DNA of 64,000 nt from UBA7985 sp002711265 (GTDB lineage Bacteria; Pseudomonadota; Alphaproteobacteria; UBA7985), in contig CBFIBS010000004.1 of assembly GCA_965660945.1 (NCBI GenBank), positions 1-64,000 on the forward strand, written 5' to 3'. A program made the translations under genes and the position numbers. The notes under the pieces were generated by a model. That model did no database searches. It saw only the letters and a list, made by a program, of their open reading frames with translations, and was not told where the DNA came from. Shown here piece by piece: positions 49,975-59,411 of this stretch; within the stretch, counting starts at the first letter, position 1; each line of letters opens with the position of its first letter.

Positions 49975-51786
49975 ATGCCGGTCACTGACGCTTACAACGC
50001 GCCGCTCAAGGATATGAAGTTCGTCCTGCACGAGCTCTGGGACGCATCCGAGCTGAGCACCTATGAGGGCTACGAGGATGCCTCGCCCGACCTGATCAAC
50101 GCCATGCTGGACGAGGCGGCGAAGTTCACCAAGAACGAGCTGCTGCCCCTCAACCAGACCGGTGACCGTGAGGGCTGTACGCTGGAAAACGGCGTGGTCC
50201 GCACCCCGACCGGGTTCAAGGAAGCCTACGACAAGTACTGTGAAAACGGCTTCACCTCGCTGTCCACCGACCCGAAGTACGGCGGCACCGGCCTGCCGCA
50301 TACGCTGGAGTTCATGATTCAGGAAATGGTGGTCTCGACCAACATGGCCTTCGGCATGTACCCGGGGCTGAGCCACGGCTGTTACAACGCCATCTATCTG
50401 CACGGCACCGAAGAGCAGAAGGATCAGTACCTGCCCAAGCTGAACTCAGGCGAGTGGTCCGGGACCATGTGCCTGACCGAGCCGCACTGCGGCACGGATC
50501 TGGGCCTGATCAAGACCAAGGCCGAGCCCAAGGGCGACGGCAGCTTCGCGCTGACCGGGCAGAAAATCTTCATTTCTGCAGGTGAGCATGATCTGACCGA
50601 GAACATCGTTCACCTCGTGCTGGCCAAGCTGCCCGACGCGCCCGAGGGCGTGAAGGGGATCTCCCTTTTCCTTGTCCCTAAGTTCCTGCCCACGGCGGAG
50701 AACACCCCGGGCCAACGCAACGGCGTGCGTTGCAATGCCATCGAGGAAAAGATGGGGATCCACGGCAACGCAACCTGTCAGCTGTTTTTCGACGGCGCCA
50801 TCGGCTGGATGGTCGGCCAGCCCAACAAGGGCCTCGCGGCCATGTTCACCATGATGAACGCGGCCCGCCTGGGCGTGGGCATGCAGGGGCTGGGTATCGG
50901 CGAAATCGCCTTCCAGTCGGCCTTCGACTACGCCCGCAACCGGGATCAGGGTCGCTCGCTGGCTGGCACGCAGAGCCCGGACCGCGCTGCGGACTCCATC
51001 CTCGTGCACCCCGACGTGCGCCGCATGCTGCTGCGGATGAAAGCCAACAACGAAGGCGGGCGCGCGCTCGCCGCGTGGATCGCGCTGGAAATCGACAAGG
51101 CCGTCAAGCACAGCGACGCGCAAGTCCGGCAGGACGCCGACGATTTCGTCCAGCTCATGACACCGATCATCAAGTCTTACATGACCGATGCCGGGTCCGA
51201 GGCTGCAAACCTCGGCGTTCAGACCATGGGCGGGCACGGCTATATTCAGGAATGGGGCATGGAGCAGCTGATCCGCGATGCCCGCATTGCCCAGATCTAC
51301 GAGGGCACCAACGGCATTCAGGCGCTCGATCTGGCCGGGCGCAAGCTCGGCGCTCACTTCGGTCGCTACCTGCGCAGCTTCTTCCACCCAGTCTCGGCCT
51401 TCATCGAAGCCAACGTCAGCAACCCGGACGCGGCAGAGTTCATCCCGGACCTTGCCAAGAGCTTCGGCTGGTTGCAGCAGGCTTCGGGTCAGATCGCCCA
51501 AAGCGGCATGAAAGACGCCGAAGAAGTCGGTGCAGCGTCCTCGGACTACCTGCGCCTGTTTGCGCTGACCGCACTGGCCTACCTGTGGTGCGAGATGGCG
51601 CTCAGGGCCAAGGCCGCGCTCGCCGAGGGCAAGGGCGATGCAGCCTTCTACGAAGCCAAGGTCCAGACCGCACGGTTCTTCTACAAGCGCATGCTTCCGG
51701 AAGCTCAGGCCATGTTCAAAATGATTGGCGCAGGCAAGGAAACCATCATGGCGCTGGACGAGGAAGCCTTCTCCTTCGCGGCCTGA
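49975..51786 (+). CDS. Acyl-CoA dehydrogenase with extended C-terminal domain
   Basis: FAD enzyme of 603 residues oxidising acyl-CoA to enoyl-CoA. A strong AAAGGAGG site lies five bases before the ATG. N-terminal, middle (MCLTEPHCGTDLG, ISAGEHDLTENIVHLVLAKLP) and C-terminal domains are clear, with the likely catalytic glutamate in IYEGTNGIQALDL. An extra C-terminal helical domain of about 120 residues is present. The same architecture is found in DmdC (methylmercaptopropionyl-CoA dehydrogenase), which is an alternative substrate assignment. The fadA/fadB context favours general beta-oxidation (FadE role). Confidence 0.9.
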   Translation: MPVTDAYNAPLKDMKFVLHELWDASELSTYEGYEDASPDLINAMLDEAAKFTKNELLPLNQTGDREGCTLENGVVRTPTGFKEAYDKYCENGFTSLSTDPKYGGTGLPHTLEFMIQEMVVSTNMAFGMYPGLSHGCYNAIYLHGTEEQKDQYLPKLNSGEWSGTMCLTEPHCGTDLGLIKTKAEPKGDGSFALTGQKIFISAGEHDLTENIVHLVLAKLPDAPEGVKGISLFLVPKFLPTAENTPGQRNGVRCNAIEEKMGIHGNATCQLFFDGAIGWMVGQPNKGLAAMFTMMNAARLGVGMQGLGIGEIAFQSAFDYARNRDQGRSLAGTQSPDRAADSILVHPDVRRMLLRMKANNEGGRALAAWIALEIDKAVKHSDAQVRQDADDFVQLMTPIIKSYMTDAGSEAANLGVQTMGGHGYIQEWGMEQLIRDARIAQIYEGTNGIQALDLAGRKLGAHFGRYLRSFFHPVSAFIEANVSNPDAAEFIPDLAKSFGWLQQASGQIAQSGMKDAEEVGAASSDYLRLFALTALAYLWCEMALRAKAALAEGKGDAAFYEAKVQTARFFYKRMLPEAQAMFKMIGAGKETIMALDEEAFSFAA

Positions 51787-51790
51787 TTGC

Positions 51791-53017
51791 GTGGAGCCTG
51801 TCGCTGTCATCGGGGCTGGCCCGGCCGGGCTGGCCGCCGCTGAAGTCGTCGCCGAGGCCGGTTTGCCGGTTGTGGTCTATGAGCAGATGCCCTCACCGGG
51901 GCGAAAGCTGCTCATGGCTGGGCTGGGCGGGCTCAACATCACCCATTCCGAACCTCGGGAACCCTTCGTCGCGCGCTATGCCGAGCGGGCGCCCGAGCTG
52001 GCACCCATCATCGAGGACTTCACGCCCGATGACCTGCGCGACTGGTGCGCGCGGTTGGGGGAGGGCACCTTCGTTGGCAGCAGCGGTCGCGTGTTTCCGG
52101 ACAGCTTCAAGGCTTCGCCCCTGCTGCGCGCGTGGCTGACGCGGCTCGAGCAGCTGGGGGTGACGCTCCACAACCGCCACCGCTGGACCGGCTGGGACGA
52201 CAGCGGCGCGCTGCTTTTCGAGGCCGGGGGCGGACAGGAGGTCAGCCAGCGGGCCACGGCGACCGTGCTGGGACTGGGCGGTGCCACCTGGCCGCGGCTG
52301 GGCTCGACTGGCGCGTGGAAGACGGCGCTGGCCGAGCGCGGTGTGCCCCTGTCTCCCTTTGCGCCCAGCAACTGTGGGTTCGAGGTCGACTGGACCCCGC
52401 ATCTGCTGCAACAGGCCGAGGGCAAGCCCGTCAAGAATGTCGGCTTCCATTTTGGCAAGCACAGCACGCGGGGTGAGGCGGTTATCACCCGACGCGGGAT
52501 CGAGGGCGGGGCGGTCTATGCCCTCAGCGCCGCAATCCGCGATGCACTCGCGCAGGAGGGGGGGCCGCAAACCCTGCGCCTCGACCTGCTGCCCCAGTGG
52601 ACAGAAGCGGAGATCGAGGCACGCCTGTCCCGCGCCACAGCCAAGGCACGTCGCAAAGACAGTCTGGGCAATCGCCTGCGCAAGGCCTTGAACCTCGATC
52701 CGGTGCAGCGGGCGCTGTTTTTCGAGGGGCAGGCGTCGGGCACGGGCGAAATGCAGCCTGAAGACCTCGCTTCTGCGCTCAAATCTGTTCCACTCTCGAT
52801 TTTGCGCCCCTTTGGCATGGAGCGTGCAATCTCCTCCGATGGCGGCGTTGCGTGGGAGGCGGTCGACTCTGACCTCCAGATTCGGACGTTGCCGACAGTT
52901 TATGCGGCTGGAGAAATGCTCGACTGGGAAGCGCCGACCGGCGGCTATTTGTTGCAGGCGTGCATCGCCACGGGCCGTTGGGTGGGAAAGGCGGTTGTCC
53001 GCCAGATTCAGGGCTGA
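51791..53017 (+). CDS. FAD-dependent flavoprotein of the HI0933/BaiN type
   Basis: NAD(P)/FAD-dependent oxidoreductase of 408 residues. The GTG start at 51791, four bases after the acyl-CoA dehydrogenase stop, gives the Rossmann start VAVIGAGPAGLAAAEVV at the N-terminus. KLLMAGLGGLNITHSE and the C-terminal PTVYAAGEMLDWEAPTGGYLLQ match the HI0933-like family (TIGR03862-type). The substrate is unknown. It is the last gene of the fad operon, so a link to acyl-CoA or sterol-like redox chemistry is possible but inferred. Confidence 0.82.
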   Translation: MEPVAVIGAGPAGLAAAEVVAEAGLPVVVYEQMPSPGRKLLMAGLGGLNITHSEPREPFVARYAERAPELAPIIEDFTPDDLRDWCARLGEGTFVGSSGRVFPDSFKASPLLRAWLTRLEQLGVTLHNRHRWTGWDDSGALLFEAGGGQEVSQRATATVLGLGGATWPRLGSTGAWKTALAERGVPLSPFAPSNCGFEVDWTPHLLQQAEGKPVKNVGFHFGKHSTRGEAVITRRGIEGGAVYALSAAIRDALAQEGGPQTLRLDLLPQWTEAEIEARLSRATAKARRKDSLGNRLRKALNLDPVQRALFFEGQASGTGEMQPEDLASALKSVPLSILRPFGMERAISSDGGVAWEAVDSDLQIRTLPTVYAAGEMLDWEAPTGGYLLQACIATGRWVGKAVVRQIQG

Positions 53018-53103
53018 TGCCAACGCCTTAGCTGTTGATTTATCAGGCTGCGAGAGTTTCTATCACGGCCACCTAGAACAACTTCAAACCGTGGAGATGT
53101 CCG

Positions 53104-54477
53104 ATGGCGCAGTCCTGGACCCCGAATTCCTGGCGCAACGTACCGATCCTGCAGGTGCCGACCTACGAGGATCAGGCTCTGCTGGCCAGTGTCGAAGCCG
53201 ACCTGCAACGTCAGCCCCCGCTGGTGTTTGCCGGCGAGGTGCGCTCCCTGAAATCCCGCTTGGCTGAAGCCTCGCGCGGCGAAGCCTTCCTGCTGCAGGG
53301 CGGGGACTGTGCCGAGGCCTTTGCCGAGTTCTCCGCCGACCATATCCGTGACACCTTCAAGGTGCTGCTGCAGATGGCGGTAACCCTGACCTTTGCCGCG
53401 CAGAAGCCCGTGGTGAAGGTCGGCCGCATGGCCGGGCAGTTCGCCAAGCCGCGCTCGGCCCCGACCGAGGTGGTCGATGGCGTCGAGCTGCCATCCTACC
53501 GCGGCGATATCATCAACGATGGCGATTTCACCGCCGCCAGCCGAGTGCCCGACCCGCGCCGGATGATGTCAGCTTACAATCAGGCGTCTGCGACCCTCAA
53601 CCTGCTGCGCGCCTTTGCACAGGGTGGTTTCGCCTCGCTGGAGCAGGTGCACCGCTGGAACCTCGATTTCGTCGCCAACTCTCCGGCCGGTGCCGAATAT
53701 GAAGGCCTCGCCCGCGAGATCGAAGAGGCGCTGGGCTTCATGAAGGCTTGCGGCGTCGATGCGCAGATGCCGCAACTGGCCGAGGTCGACTTCTACACCT
53801 CCCACGAAGCGCTGCTGCTCTGGTACGAGGAAGCACTGACGCGTGAGGACAGCCTGACCGGGAAGACCTACGACCTTTCGGCTCACATGCTGTGGATTGG
53901 CGACCGGACCCGCCAGCCCGACCACGCCCACGTCGAATTCCTGCGCGGGGTCGAAAACCCCATCGGGATCAAGGTTGGCCCCAGCTCTGACTCTGACGAG
54001 ATCGTCCGGCTGACGGAAATCCTCAACCCCACCAACGAAGCCGGCCGCATCACGCTGATCGTGCGCATGGGCGCCGACAAGGTGCTGGAGCACATGCCAG
54101 GGATCGTGCGTAAGGTGAACGGCGCCGGGCGCTCGGTGGTCTGGTCCTGTGATCCCATGCACGGCAACACCCACAAGGCCTCGACGGGCTTCAAGACCCG
54201 CTCCTTCGACAACGTCAAGAATGAGATTTCCCGCTTCTTCGACGTGCACGAGGCCGAAGGCACGGTGCCTGGCGGCGTGCACTTCGAGTTGACCGGCAAG
54301 GACGTGACCGAGTGCATTGGCGGTGCGACCGCGATCACCGACGAAGACCTCGCCAGCCGCTACCACACGCACTGTGACCCGCGCCTCAACGGCACGCAGT
54401 CGCTCGAGCTGGCCTTTCTGGTCGCTGACCGGCTCAAGTCCGACCGGCTCCGGGCCGCGGCGGCGGTTGCGGCCTGA
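53104..54477 (+). CDS. aroG: Class II 3-deoxy-7-phosphoheptulonate synthase
   Basis: First enzyme of the shikimate pathway, condensing PEP and erythrose-4-phosphate. It has 457 residues, typical of plant-type (class II) DAHP synthases. Recognised segments include SWTPNSWRNVPILQVPTY, FLLQGGDCAEAFAEF, GRMAGQFAKPRS, YRGDIINDGDF, SHEALLLWYEEALTR, GIKVGPSSDSDE, VVWSCDPMHGNT and GVHFELTGKDVTECIGG. An intrinsic terminator follows 37 bases after the stop. Regulation by aromatic amino acids is not visible here. Confidence 0.96.
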   Translation: MAQSWTPNSWRNVPILQVPTYEDQALLASVEADLQRQPPLVFAGEVRSLKSRLAEASRGEAFLLQGGDCAEAFAEFSADHIRDTFKVLLQMAVTLTFAAQKPVVKVGRMAGQFAKPRSAPTEVVDGVELPSYRGDIINDGDFTAASRVPDPRRMMSAYNQASATLNLLRAFAQGGFASLEQVHRWNLDFVANSPAGAEYEGLAREIEEALGFMKACGVDAQMPQLAEVDFYTSHEALLLWYEEALTREDSLTGKTYDLSAHMLWIGDRTRQPDHAHVEFLRGVENPIGIKVGPSSDSDEIVRLTEILNPTNEAGRITLIVRMGADKVLEHMPGIVRKVNGAGRSVVWSCDPMHGNTHKASTGFKTRSFDNVKNEISRFFDVHEAEGTVPGGVHFELTGKDVTECIGGATAITDEDLASRYHTHCDPRLNGTQSLELAFLVADRLKSDRLRAAAAVAA

Positions 54478-54514
54478 TCGGTCAGAACCGCGTTTCACAC
54501 ACGCACAAACGAAG

Positions 54515-54542
54515 AAGGGGGCCGGCGCGGCCCCCTTTTTTT
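54515..54542. terminator. Intrinsic terminator after DAHP synthase
   Basis: AAGGGGGCC / GGCCCCCTT stem of 9 bp with a five-base loop followed by seven T. It ends the DAHP synthase transcript, and its A-rich upstream side may also help terminate the convergent gene. Confidence 0.85.
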
Positions 54543-54579
54543 GTATCCCAGTGACGGTGCGTCTTTGTTCCCGCGGCCG

Positions 54580-55443
54580 CTAGCTCTGCGCCATCAGGAA
54601 GGCCGCGCGCAGGGCAGACTCATCGATATCCTCGAAGATGATGCTGCGATCGAGCATCCGCACCACTTCCAGCACCATGGCTTCGGACATGGGCGCGGTG
54701 ACTTCCTGCGGGTTCCAGCGCGGCTGCCGGTGGATGCTGTAGACCCGGATCGCAACGTCGTCGATGACGTAGCTCAGCGATATATCGACCGTGCCGCCGG
54801 TATCCGCGTTCATGGCACCCGGCACGCCGGGAAGCAGCTGGGCGCAGAGGGTCAGCAGCACGCCGCGCCCACTCTCCTTGCGCGGCTCGAACTGGTAGCC
54901 ATAGCTGTTGCTCTCGCACACCGACTGCAAGCCGCTCAGGCTGGCCCGGGCGTCATCCTCGGCGCTGGTGCCTGCCGGCACGCGCTTGACGCTCAGACCG
55001 TGGACCCGGCTGCGGTTTTCATCCGTGGATCCGGCCGGCATGATGTCGAGTGCGCGATGATCCTCGCGGTTAATCTCGGCAAGAACCGGTAGGTCGCGGC
55101 TCAGCACCGCGAATTCGGGCATGGGGACGAGGATCACATGGCCCAGCGCGGGCATGAGCACGAAGGTGCCCCGATTGGCCTCGCGCACCATCTGGATCAA
55201 CAGTTCGGGCAGGCGCACTTCGTATTCCGGCCCATCGCCGTCGCGCAGGATGACGGTGATTGCCGGCTCGGCCTGTACCCCGGCGGAGGAATGGACGTTG
55301 AAGGTCGTCACCGCGTTAGCTGCGGTCTGGGTCTGGGCCCCCGCTGCGTTGTTCAGCGGGCCAAGGCCCACCAGCAACAGCGTCATGACGGCGTAGACCA
55401 CCCTGCGCCACCAAGGCCTTACCCGCTGTTGTTTCGTCCCCAT
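54580..55443 (-). CDS. Unknown secreted protein
   Basis: Protein of 287 residues that I do not recognise. A basic N-terminus (KQQRVRPWWRR) and a hydrophobic segment (residues 15-34) ending near AAGAQTQ suggest a signal peptide. The rest is a mixed alpha/beta globular sequence with two cysteines (SVCESN, LTLCAQ). A regular pattern (VDISLSYVIDDVAIRVYSIHRQP) suggests a beta-sheet. It is transcribed toward the DAHP synthase terminator and lies upstream of no obvious partner; gltA ends 154 bases behind it on the same strand. Confidence 0.6.
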   Translation of the reverse strand: MGTKQQRVRPWWRRVVYAVMTLLLVGLGPLNNAAGAQTQTAANAVTTFNVHSSAGVQAEPAITVILRDGDGPEYEVRLPELLIQMVREANRGTFVLMPALGHVILVPMPEFAVLSRDLPVLAEINREDHRALDIMPAGSTDENRSRVHGLSVKRVPAGTSAEDDARASLSGLQSVCESNSYGYQFEPRKESGRGVLLTLCAQLLPGVPGAMNADTGGTVDISLSYVIDDVAIRVYSIHRQPRWNPQEVTAPMSEAMVLEVVRMLDRSIIFEDIDESALRAAFLMAQS

Positions 55444-55597
55444 AAGTGCCTCGTCTCACGCTACCTGATTTCACTCATAACGATGAGTTTAGCGGATTAT
55501 TGCGGCATTCAAAGGGGACAACCGGTGGACAAATTCCGGCGTCCACAAGTCCTCGTCTGGTTTGTGGGGCGTAAACGTACCCCTGTGACGGGGACTA

Positions 55598-56896
55598 TCA
55601 GCGCTGATCGAGGCTTACGTAAGGGCGCCGGGCTTCACCGGTGTAGAGCTGACGTGGACGGAAGATCCCATCGGGGTTTTCCATCATTTCCTTCCACTGG
55701 CTGATCCAGCCCACTGTACGGGCCAGCGCAAACAGCACCGTGAACATCTCGGTCGGGAAGCCCATGGCCTTGAGGATGATGCCCGAATAGAAGTCGACGT
55801 TCGGGTACAGCTTTCGCTGCACGAAGTAATCGTCTTCCAGCGCGATGCGCTCCAGCTCGCGGGCCAGTTCCAGCCGCGGGTCGGACAGGCCGAGCAGGTC
55901 GAGCACCTCGTCGGCGGCTTCCTTCATAATTTTCGCGCGCGGGTCGAAGTTCTTGTAGACCCGGTGGCCGAAGCCCATCAGCCGGAACGGATCGTCCGGA
56001 TCCTTGGCTTTCTTGACGAATTCCGGGATCCGCGCTTTGTCGCCGATCTGGTCGAGCATGGTCAGCACGGCCTCGTTAGCGCCGCCGTGGGCCGGACCCC
56101 AGAGCGAGGCGATGCCCGCTGCGATCACGGCGTAGGGGTTCGCGCCGGACGAGCCGGCGATGCGCACGGTCGAGGTCGATGCGTTCTGCTCATGATCCGC
56201 GTGCAGGATGAAGATCTTGTCCATGGCACGGGAGAGCACCGGGTCGGGCTCGTAGGTCGCGGCCGGCACGCCGAAGGTCATGTGCAGGAAATTCGCCGCG
56301 TAGCTCAGGTCGTTGCGCGGGAACATGAACGGCTGGCCGATGGAGTATTTGTAGGCCATGGCCGCGATGGTCGGGATCTTGGCGATCAGCCGGTGCGCGG
56401 AGATGAGCCGGTCTTCGGCGGAATTGACGTCGGTGTGGTCGTGGTAGAAGGCCGACAGCGCACCCACGACACCACACATGATCGCCATGGGGTGGGCGTC
56501 GCGCCGGAACCCACGGAAGAAGTTGTGGATCTGGTCGTGGACCATGGTGTGGTGCGTGATGGTGTGCTCGAACTCGGATTTCGCTGCCGCGGAGGGCAGG
56601 TTACCGTGGAGCAGCAGGTAGCAGACTTCCATGTAGTCCGACTTGTTGGCCAGCTCTTCGATCGCGTAGCCCCGGTGGAGCAGAATACCCTGCTCGCCGT
56701 CAATGTAGGTCAGGGCCGAATCACAGGAGCCGGTTGCGCGGAAACCGGGGTCGTAGGTGAAGTGTCCGGTCTGGGCGTAGAGCTTGCGCACGTCGATCAC
56801 TGACGGTCCGTCGACGCCATCAAGCACGGGCAGAACCACGCTCTCTCCGGTCTGATCGTTGGTCAGCGTAAAGGTCTTGTTCGACGCGTCGGTCAT
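55598..56896 (-). CDS. gltA: Citrate synthase
   Basis: Type II citrate synthase condensing oxaloacetate and acetyl-CoA in the TCA cycle. It has 432 residues. Conserved elements are GYAIEELANKSDYMEVCYLLLHGNLP, the active-site histidines in GPAHGGANEAVL and MGFGHRVYKNFDPRAKIMKE (with the catalytic Asp downstream), and the C-terminal PTEMFTVLFALARTVGWISQW. It is a neighbour of comEC and gltX, as in many alphaproteobacteria. Confidence 0.98.
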   Translation of the reverse strand: MTDASNKTFTLTNDQTGESVVLPVLDGVDGPSVIDVRKLYAQTGHFTYDPGFRATGSCDSALTYIDGEQGILLHRGYAIEELANKSDYMEVCYLLLHGNLPSAAAKSEFEHTITHHTMVHDQIHNFFRGFRRDAHPMAIMCGVVGALSAFYHDHTDVNSAEDRLISAHRLIAKIPTIAAMAYKYSIGQPFMFPRNDLSYAANFLHMTFGVPAATYEPDPVLSRAMDKIFILHADHEQNASTSTVRIAGSSGANPYAVIAAGIASLWGPAHGGANEAVLTMLDQIGDKARIPEFVKKAKDPDDPFRLMGFGHRVYKNFDPRAKIMKEAADEVLDLLGLSDPRLELARELERIALEDDYFVQRKLYPNVDFYSGIILKAMGFPTEMFTVLFALARTVGWISQWKEMMENPDGIFRPRQLYTGEARRPYVSLDQR

Positions 56897-57182
56897 GGGC
56901 TCGGTTTCCTCGTTTTCGTCCGGGCAGAGTGCCGATCACGCCTGGTGCGGCAGTCCCCAAGCACGCCGCACAGAGGCTTGAGCCTGCGGGGCTTCGGCGC
57001 GGGGTTAAGGGCGCTCCTGGTCATGAAAATCAGGTCTGCCGGCTCGTCTCAATCTGGTCGCGATCGGGCGCGGGGTCCTGTTTTTTTGTCAGACTTGCGC
57101 CTCTATTACGGTCAATTACGACAAAAGGCAAACGCGCTGAGCCATTTTTGTGTCACATTTTGCGCCACGCATTGTGCCCCCT
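56897..57182. promoter_or_regulatory. gltA upstream region
   Basis: A 286-base gap between comEC (ending at 57183) and gltA. On the minus strand a weak promoter-like pair TTGCCT-N17-TAATAG covers 57103-57131. A short palindrome TGTGTCACA lies at 57149-57157. The region is AT-richer than its flanks near 57080-57165. It likely holds the gltA promoter; the exact elements are not certain. Confidence 0.4.
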
Positions 57183-59339
57183 TCAGCGCGGCTCTGAAGC
57201 CGTCCAAAACCGCCGCGTTTCAGGGCTTTCCAAGCGCAGTTCAAGCGCATTGTCCGCTGTCTTTCCGGGGTCATCTTGGCTCAGCACGCCAAGCGCCTTT
57301 GCAGAGAACGCAAGGCTGTCGATGACCTGCTCCGAGGCACAGGCGGCCCGCGGCGCGACGCCGAGCACCACAATCCGGCTGCTGTCACCACGTTGGCACA
57401 GCAATCCCGCCGACTGTGTCGACGTGCTGATCCACAACTGCGGGCCCAGAGCGCAGGCGGGCGCGGGGCAGTCGGCAGCGCTCAGGTTGAACAGCCGCTC
57501 TAGCTGCTCAACGGCAAAGTCGCCGCCTGCTGCCACCATCAGCCCCGGCGGCCGGTCGCCGAGTTGGAACAGCGGCCCAGGCGCCGCAGCACCGGCCAGC
57601 AGCCGTTCCTGGGCGTTGAGCACCGCGCGGGGCTGCTCATGGTTGGCTGCGAGAAACACCGCCAGCGCCAGCGGCAGCGCGGCGAGCAGGCTCAGCGGCC
57701 GGACCAGCAACGCCATGCCCCACACCCCCAGCCCCGCCAGCACCAGCGAAGCCACCGGCCAGACGCGGGTGGTGATGATCCCGCCTTCGAGGGTGCTGGT
57801 CAGCCGGGCGAGGCCGAGCAGGGCCTCCAGCCCGAAGCGGGCGACCCACAGCGGCACCGCTTCCAGCCCCAGACCCAGCGGGGTCAGCAGGGTCGCCAGC
57901 AGCAGCGTCGGCATGATCCACAGCGCGGTCAGGGGCACAGCAATGACGTTCGCGATCACCCCCAGCAACGACAGCTGCTGGAAATGGTAAAGCGCGAACA
58001 GCCCCGTGGCGAGGGTGGCGATTAGGCTGCTGACGGCGACGCCCAGCCCATAGCCAAGCAGGCGCCCCGTCAGGGGGCGGGTTCCCGTGGCCCGCAATTC
58101 GCTGAACTGAAAGGCGACGACCAGCCCGAGCACGGCGGCGAAACTCATCTGGAACGAAGCCGTGATCAGCGCAGCAGGCTGCAGCAGCAGCACCCCCAGC
58201 GCGGCAAAACCCAGCGAGCGCAGAGAAAACGGTCGCCGGGAAATCAGGATCGCGCCCATGGCCAGCACCACCACGATCGTGGCCCGTTGGGTCGGAACTG
58301 TGCCCCCGGAAATCAGGAAATAGCCCAGCGCCCCGAGGATCGCCGCCAGCGCAGCAAGCCGGTGACTGGGCAGCCGCAGGCTGAAGCTTGGGATCAGCGC
58401 CGCCAGCAGCCGCACCAGAAAGAACAGCGCACCGCTGACCATGCCGACGTGCAGCCCGGAAATGGCCAGCAGATGGGCAAGGCCCGCGTCGCGGATCTGC
58501 GCCTGGGTCTGTGCAGAGAGGTCACCGCGCAGCCCCACCACCAGTGCGGTCGACAGGCCTGCGGCATCGCCCTGCAGGTGGCGGCGGAAGCGCTCGCGCA
58601 GGGTCTGGCGGAAGGCCTCGACCCGTGACGGCTGGCGCTCACCGATCACCACCGGGTCGCCGAGGCTGTAGCCATAGGCCGACAGCCCGCGAAAGAAGGC
58701 CTGCCGCCGGAAATCGAAGCCGCCGGGGATGACCGGCGGGCGCACCGGCAGGAAGGTCAAGCGCCAGCGAACCTGCTGCCCCAGCAGGGTTGTCGTGACA
58801 GCCGCCAGCGTCTCGTTTGCATCGCTGTTGCCGCTGCCCCGCCATTTGATCTGCGCCCGCCGCAGGCCAGCGAGGGCGGGGTCTTCGCCCTCAATATCGG
58901 TAAGCAGGAAGCGGGGACCGTCGGGGCGGTAGACAATCTGCTCGATCCGGGCGGTGACGGTTTCCCCGGCGACGGTCTGGTCGAGCAGGTGGTCGCCTAA
59001 CCGGCTCGCCTGCCACGCGGCACAGGCAAAGCCGGCGATGGTCAGCATCGGCAACAGCCCCAGCCACCGCACCCACTGCCGCCAGAAAAACAGTCCCAAG
59101 CTGCCGGCTAGCGCTAGAGCCAGCACGATCAACGCTGGCTGGAGTTGCGGTTCGGCCGGAGGCACGAAATACAGCGTCACCCCGACGGCAAAAAAGCCCG
59201 CAAGCACCAGAGGGCTTGAGTCGCGCAGGTGCCGCTGCTGTCGCTGCCACAGCTGCTGCCAGGCCCGAAGCCAGCCCCGCCACAGCCCGGCGCCGGGTGC
59301 AGCGGGGAAACCAGCATCGAATGGCCCCCCTTCGGTCAT
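57183..59339 (-). CDS. comEC: ComEC/Rec2 family DNA-uptake channel protein
   Basis: Polytopic inner-membrane protein of 718 residues that in competent bacteria carries single-stranded DNA into the cytosol. N-terminal hydrophobic helices and a DUF4131-like soluble region (about 130-235) are followed by the Competence domain with LLAISGLHVGMVSGALFFLVR, ISGGTVPTQRATIVV and many helices. The C-terminal 180 residues lack a recognisable metallo-beta-lactamase motif (HxHxDH). It is divergent from gltX. Other competence genes are not present. Confidence 0.92.
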   Translation of the reverse strand: MTEGGPFDAGFPAAPGAGLWRGWLRAWQQLWQRQQRHLRDSSPLVLAGFFAVGVTLYFVPPAEPQLQPALIVLALALAGSLGLFFWRQWVRWLGLLPMLTIAGFACAAWQASRLGDHLLDQTVAGETVTARIEQIVYRPDGPRFLLTDIEGEDPALAGLRRAQIKWRGSGNSDANETLAAVTTTLLGQQVRWRLTFLPVRPPVIPGGFDFRRQAFFRGLSAYGYSLGDPVVIGERQPSRVEAFRQTLRERFRRHLQGDAAGLSTALVVGLRGDLSAQTQAQIRDAGLAHLLAISGLHVGMVSGALFFLVRLLAALIPSFSLRLPSHRLAALAAILGALGYFLISGGTVPTQRATIVVVLAMGAILISRRPFSLRSLGFAALGVLLLQPAALITASFQMSFAAVLGLVVAFQFSELRATGTRPLTGRLLGYGLGVAVSSLIATLATGLFALYHFQQLSLLGVIANVIAVPLTALWIMPTLLLATLLTPLGLGLEAVPLWVARFGLEALLGLARLTSTLEGGIITTRVWPVASLVLAGLGVWGMALLVRPLSLLAALPLALAVFLAANHEQPRAVLNAQERLLAGAAAPGPLFQLGDRPPGLMVAAGGDFAVEQLERLFNLSAADCPAPACALGPQLWISTSTQSAGLLCQRGDSSRIVVLGVAPRAACASEQVIDSLAFSAKALGVLSQDDPGKTADNALELRLESPETRRFWTASEPR

Positions 59340-59411
59340 GGCCGTGGTTGTGCGTGGGTGTGCATGCTAAGGGACCCATCACAGCGAAATTCCCAGCACA
59401 CGGACCCCACC

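Noticed and set aside
49975..51786. DMSP degradation gene dmdC
   Set aside because: Architecture is compatible, but no other dmd genes are nearby and the fadA/fadB operon favours a beta-oxidation role; kept only as an alternative.
50446..51810. 454-codon open frame antisense to the acyl-CoA dehydrogenase
   Set aside because: Shadow of the conserved dehydrogenase; no start site or domain support.
50730..52139. 469-codon plus-strand frame overlapping the dehydrogenase and flavoprotein genes
   Set aside because: Out of frame with two clear genes; Arg/Pro-rich composition is typical of GC-rich shadows.
57183..59339. Possible natural-competence locus around comEC
   Set aside because: No other competence genes in the window; comEC next to gltX/lexA is a common alphaproteobacterial arrangement.
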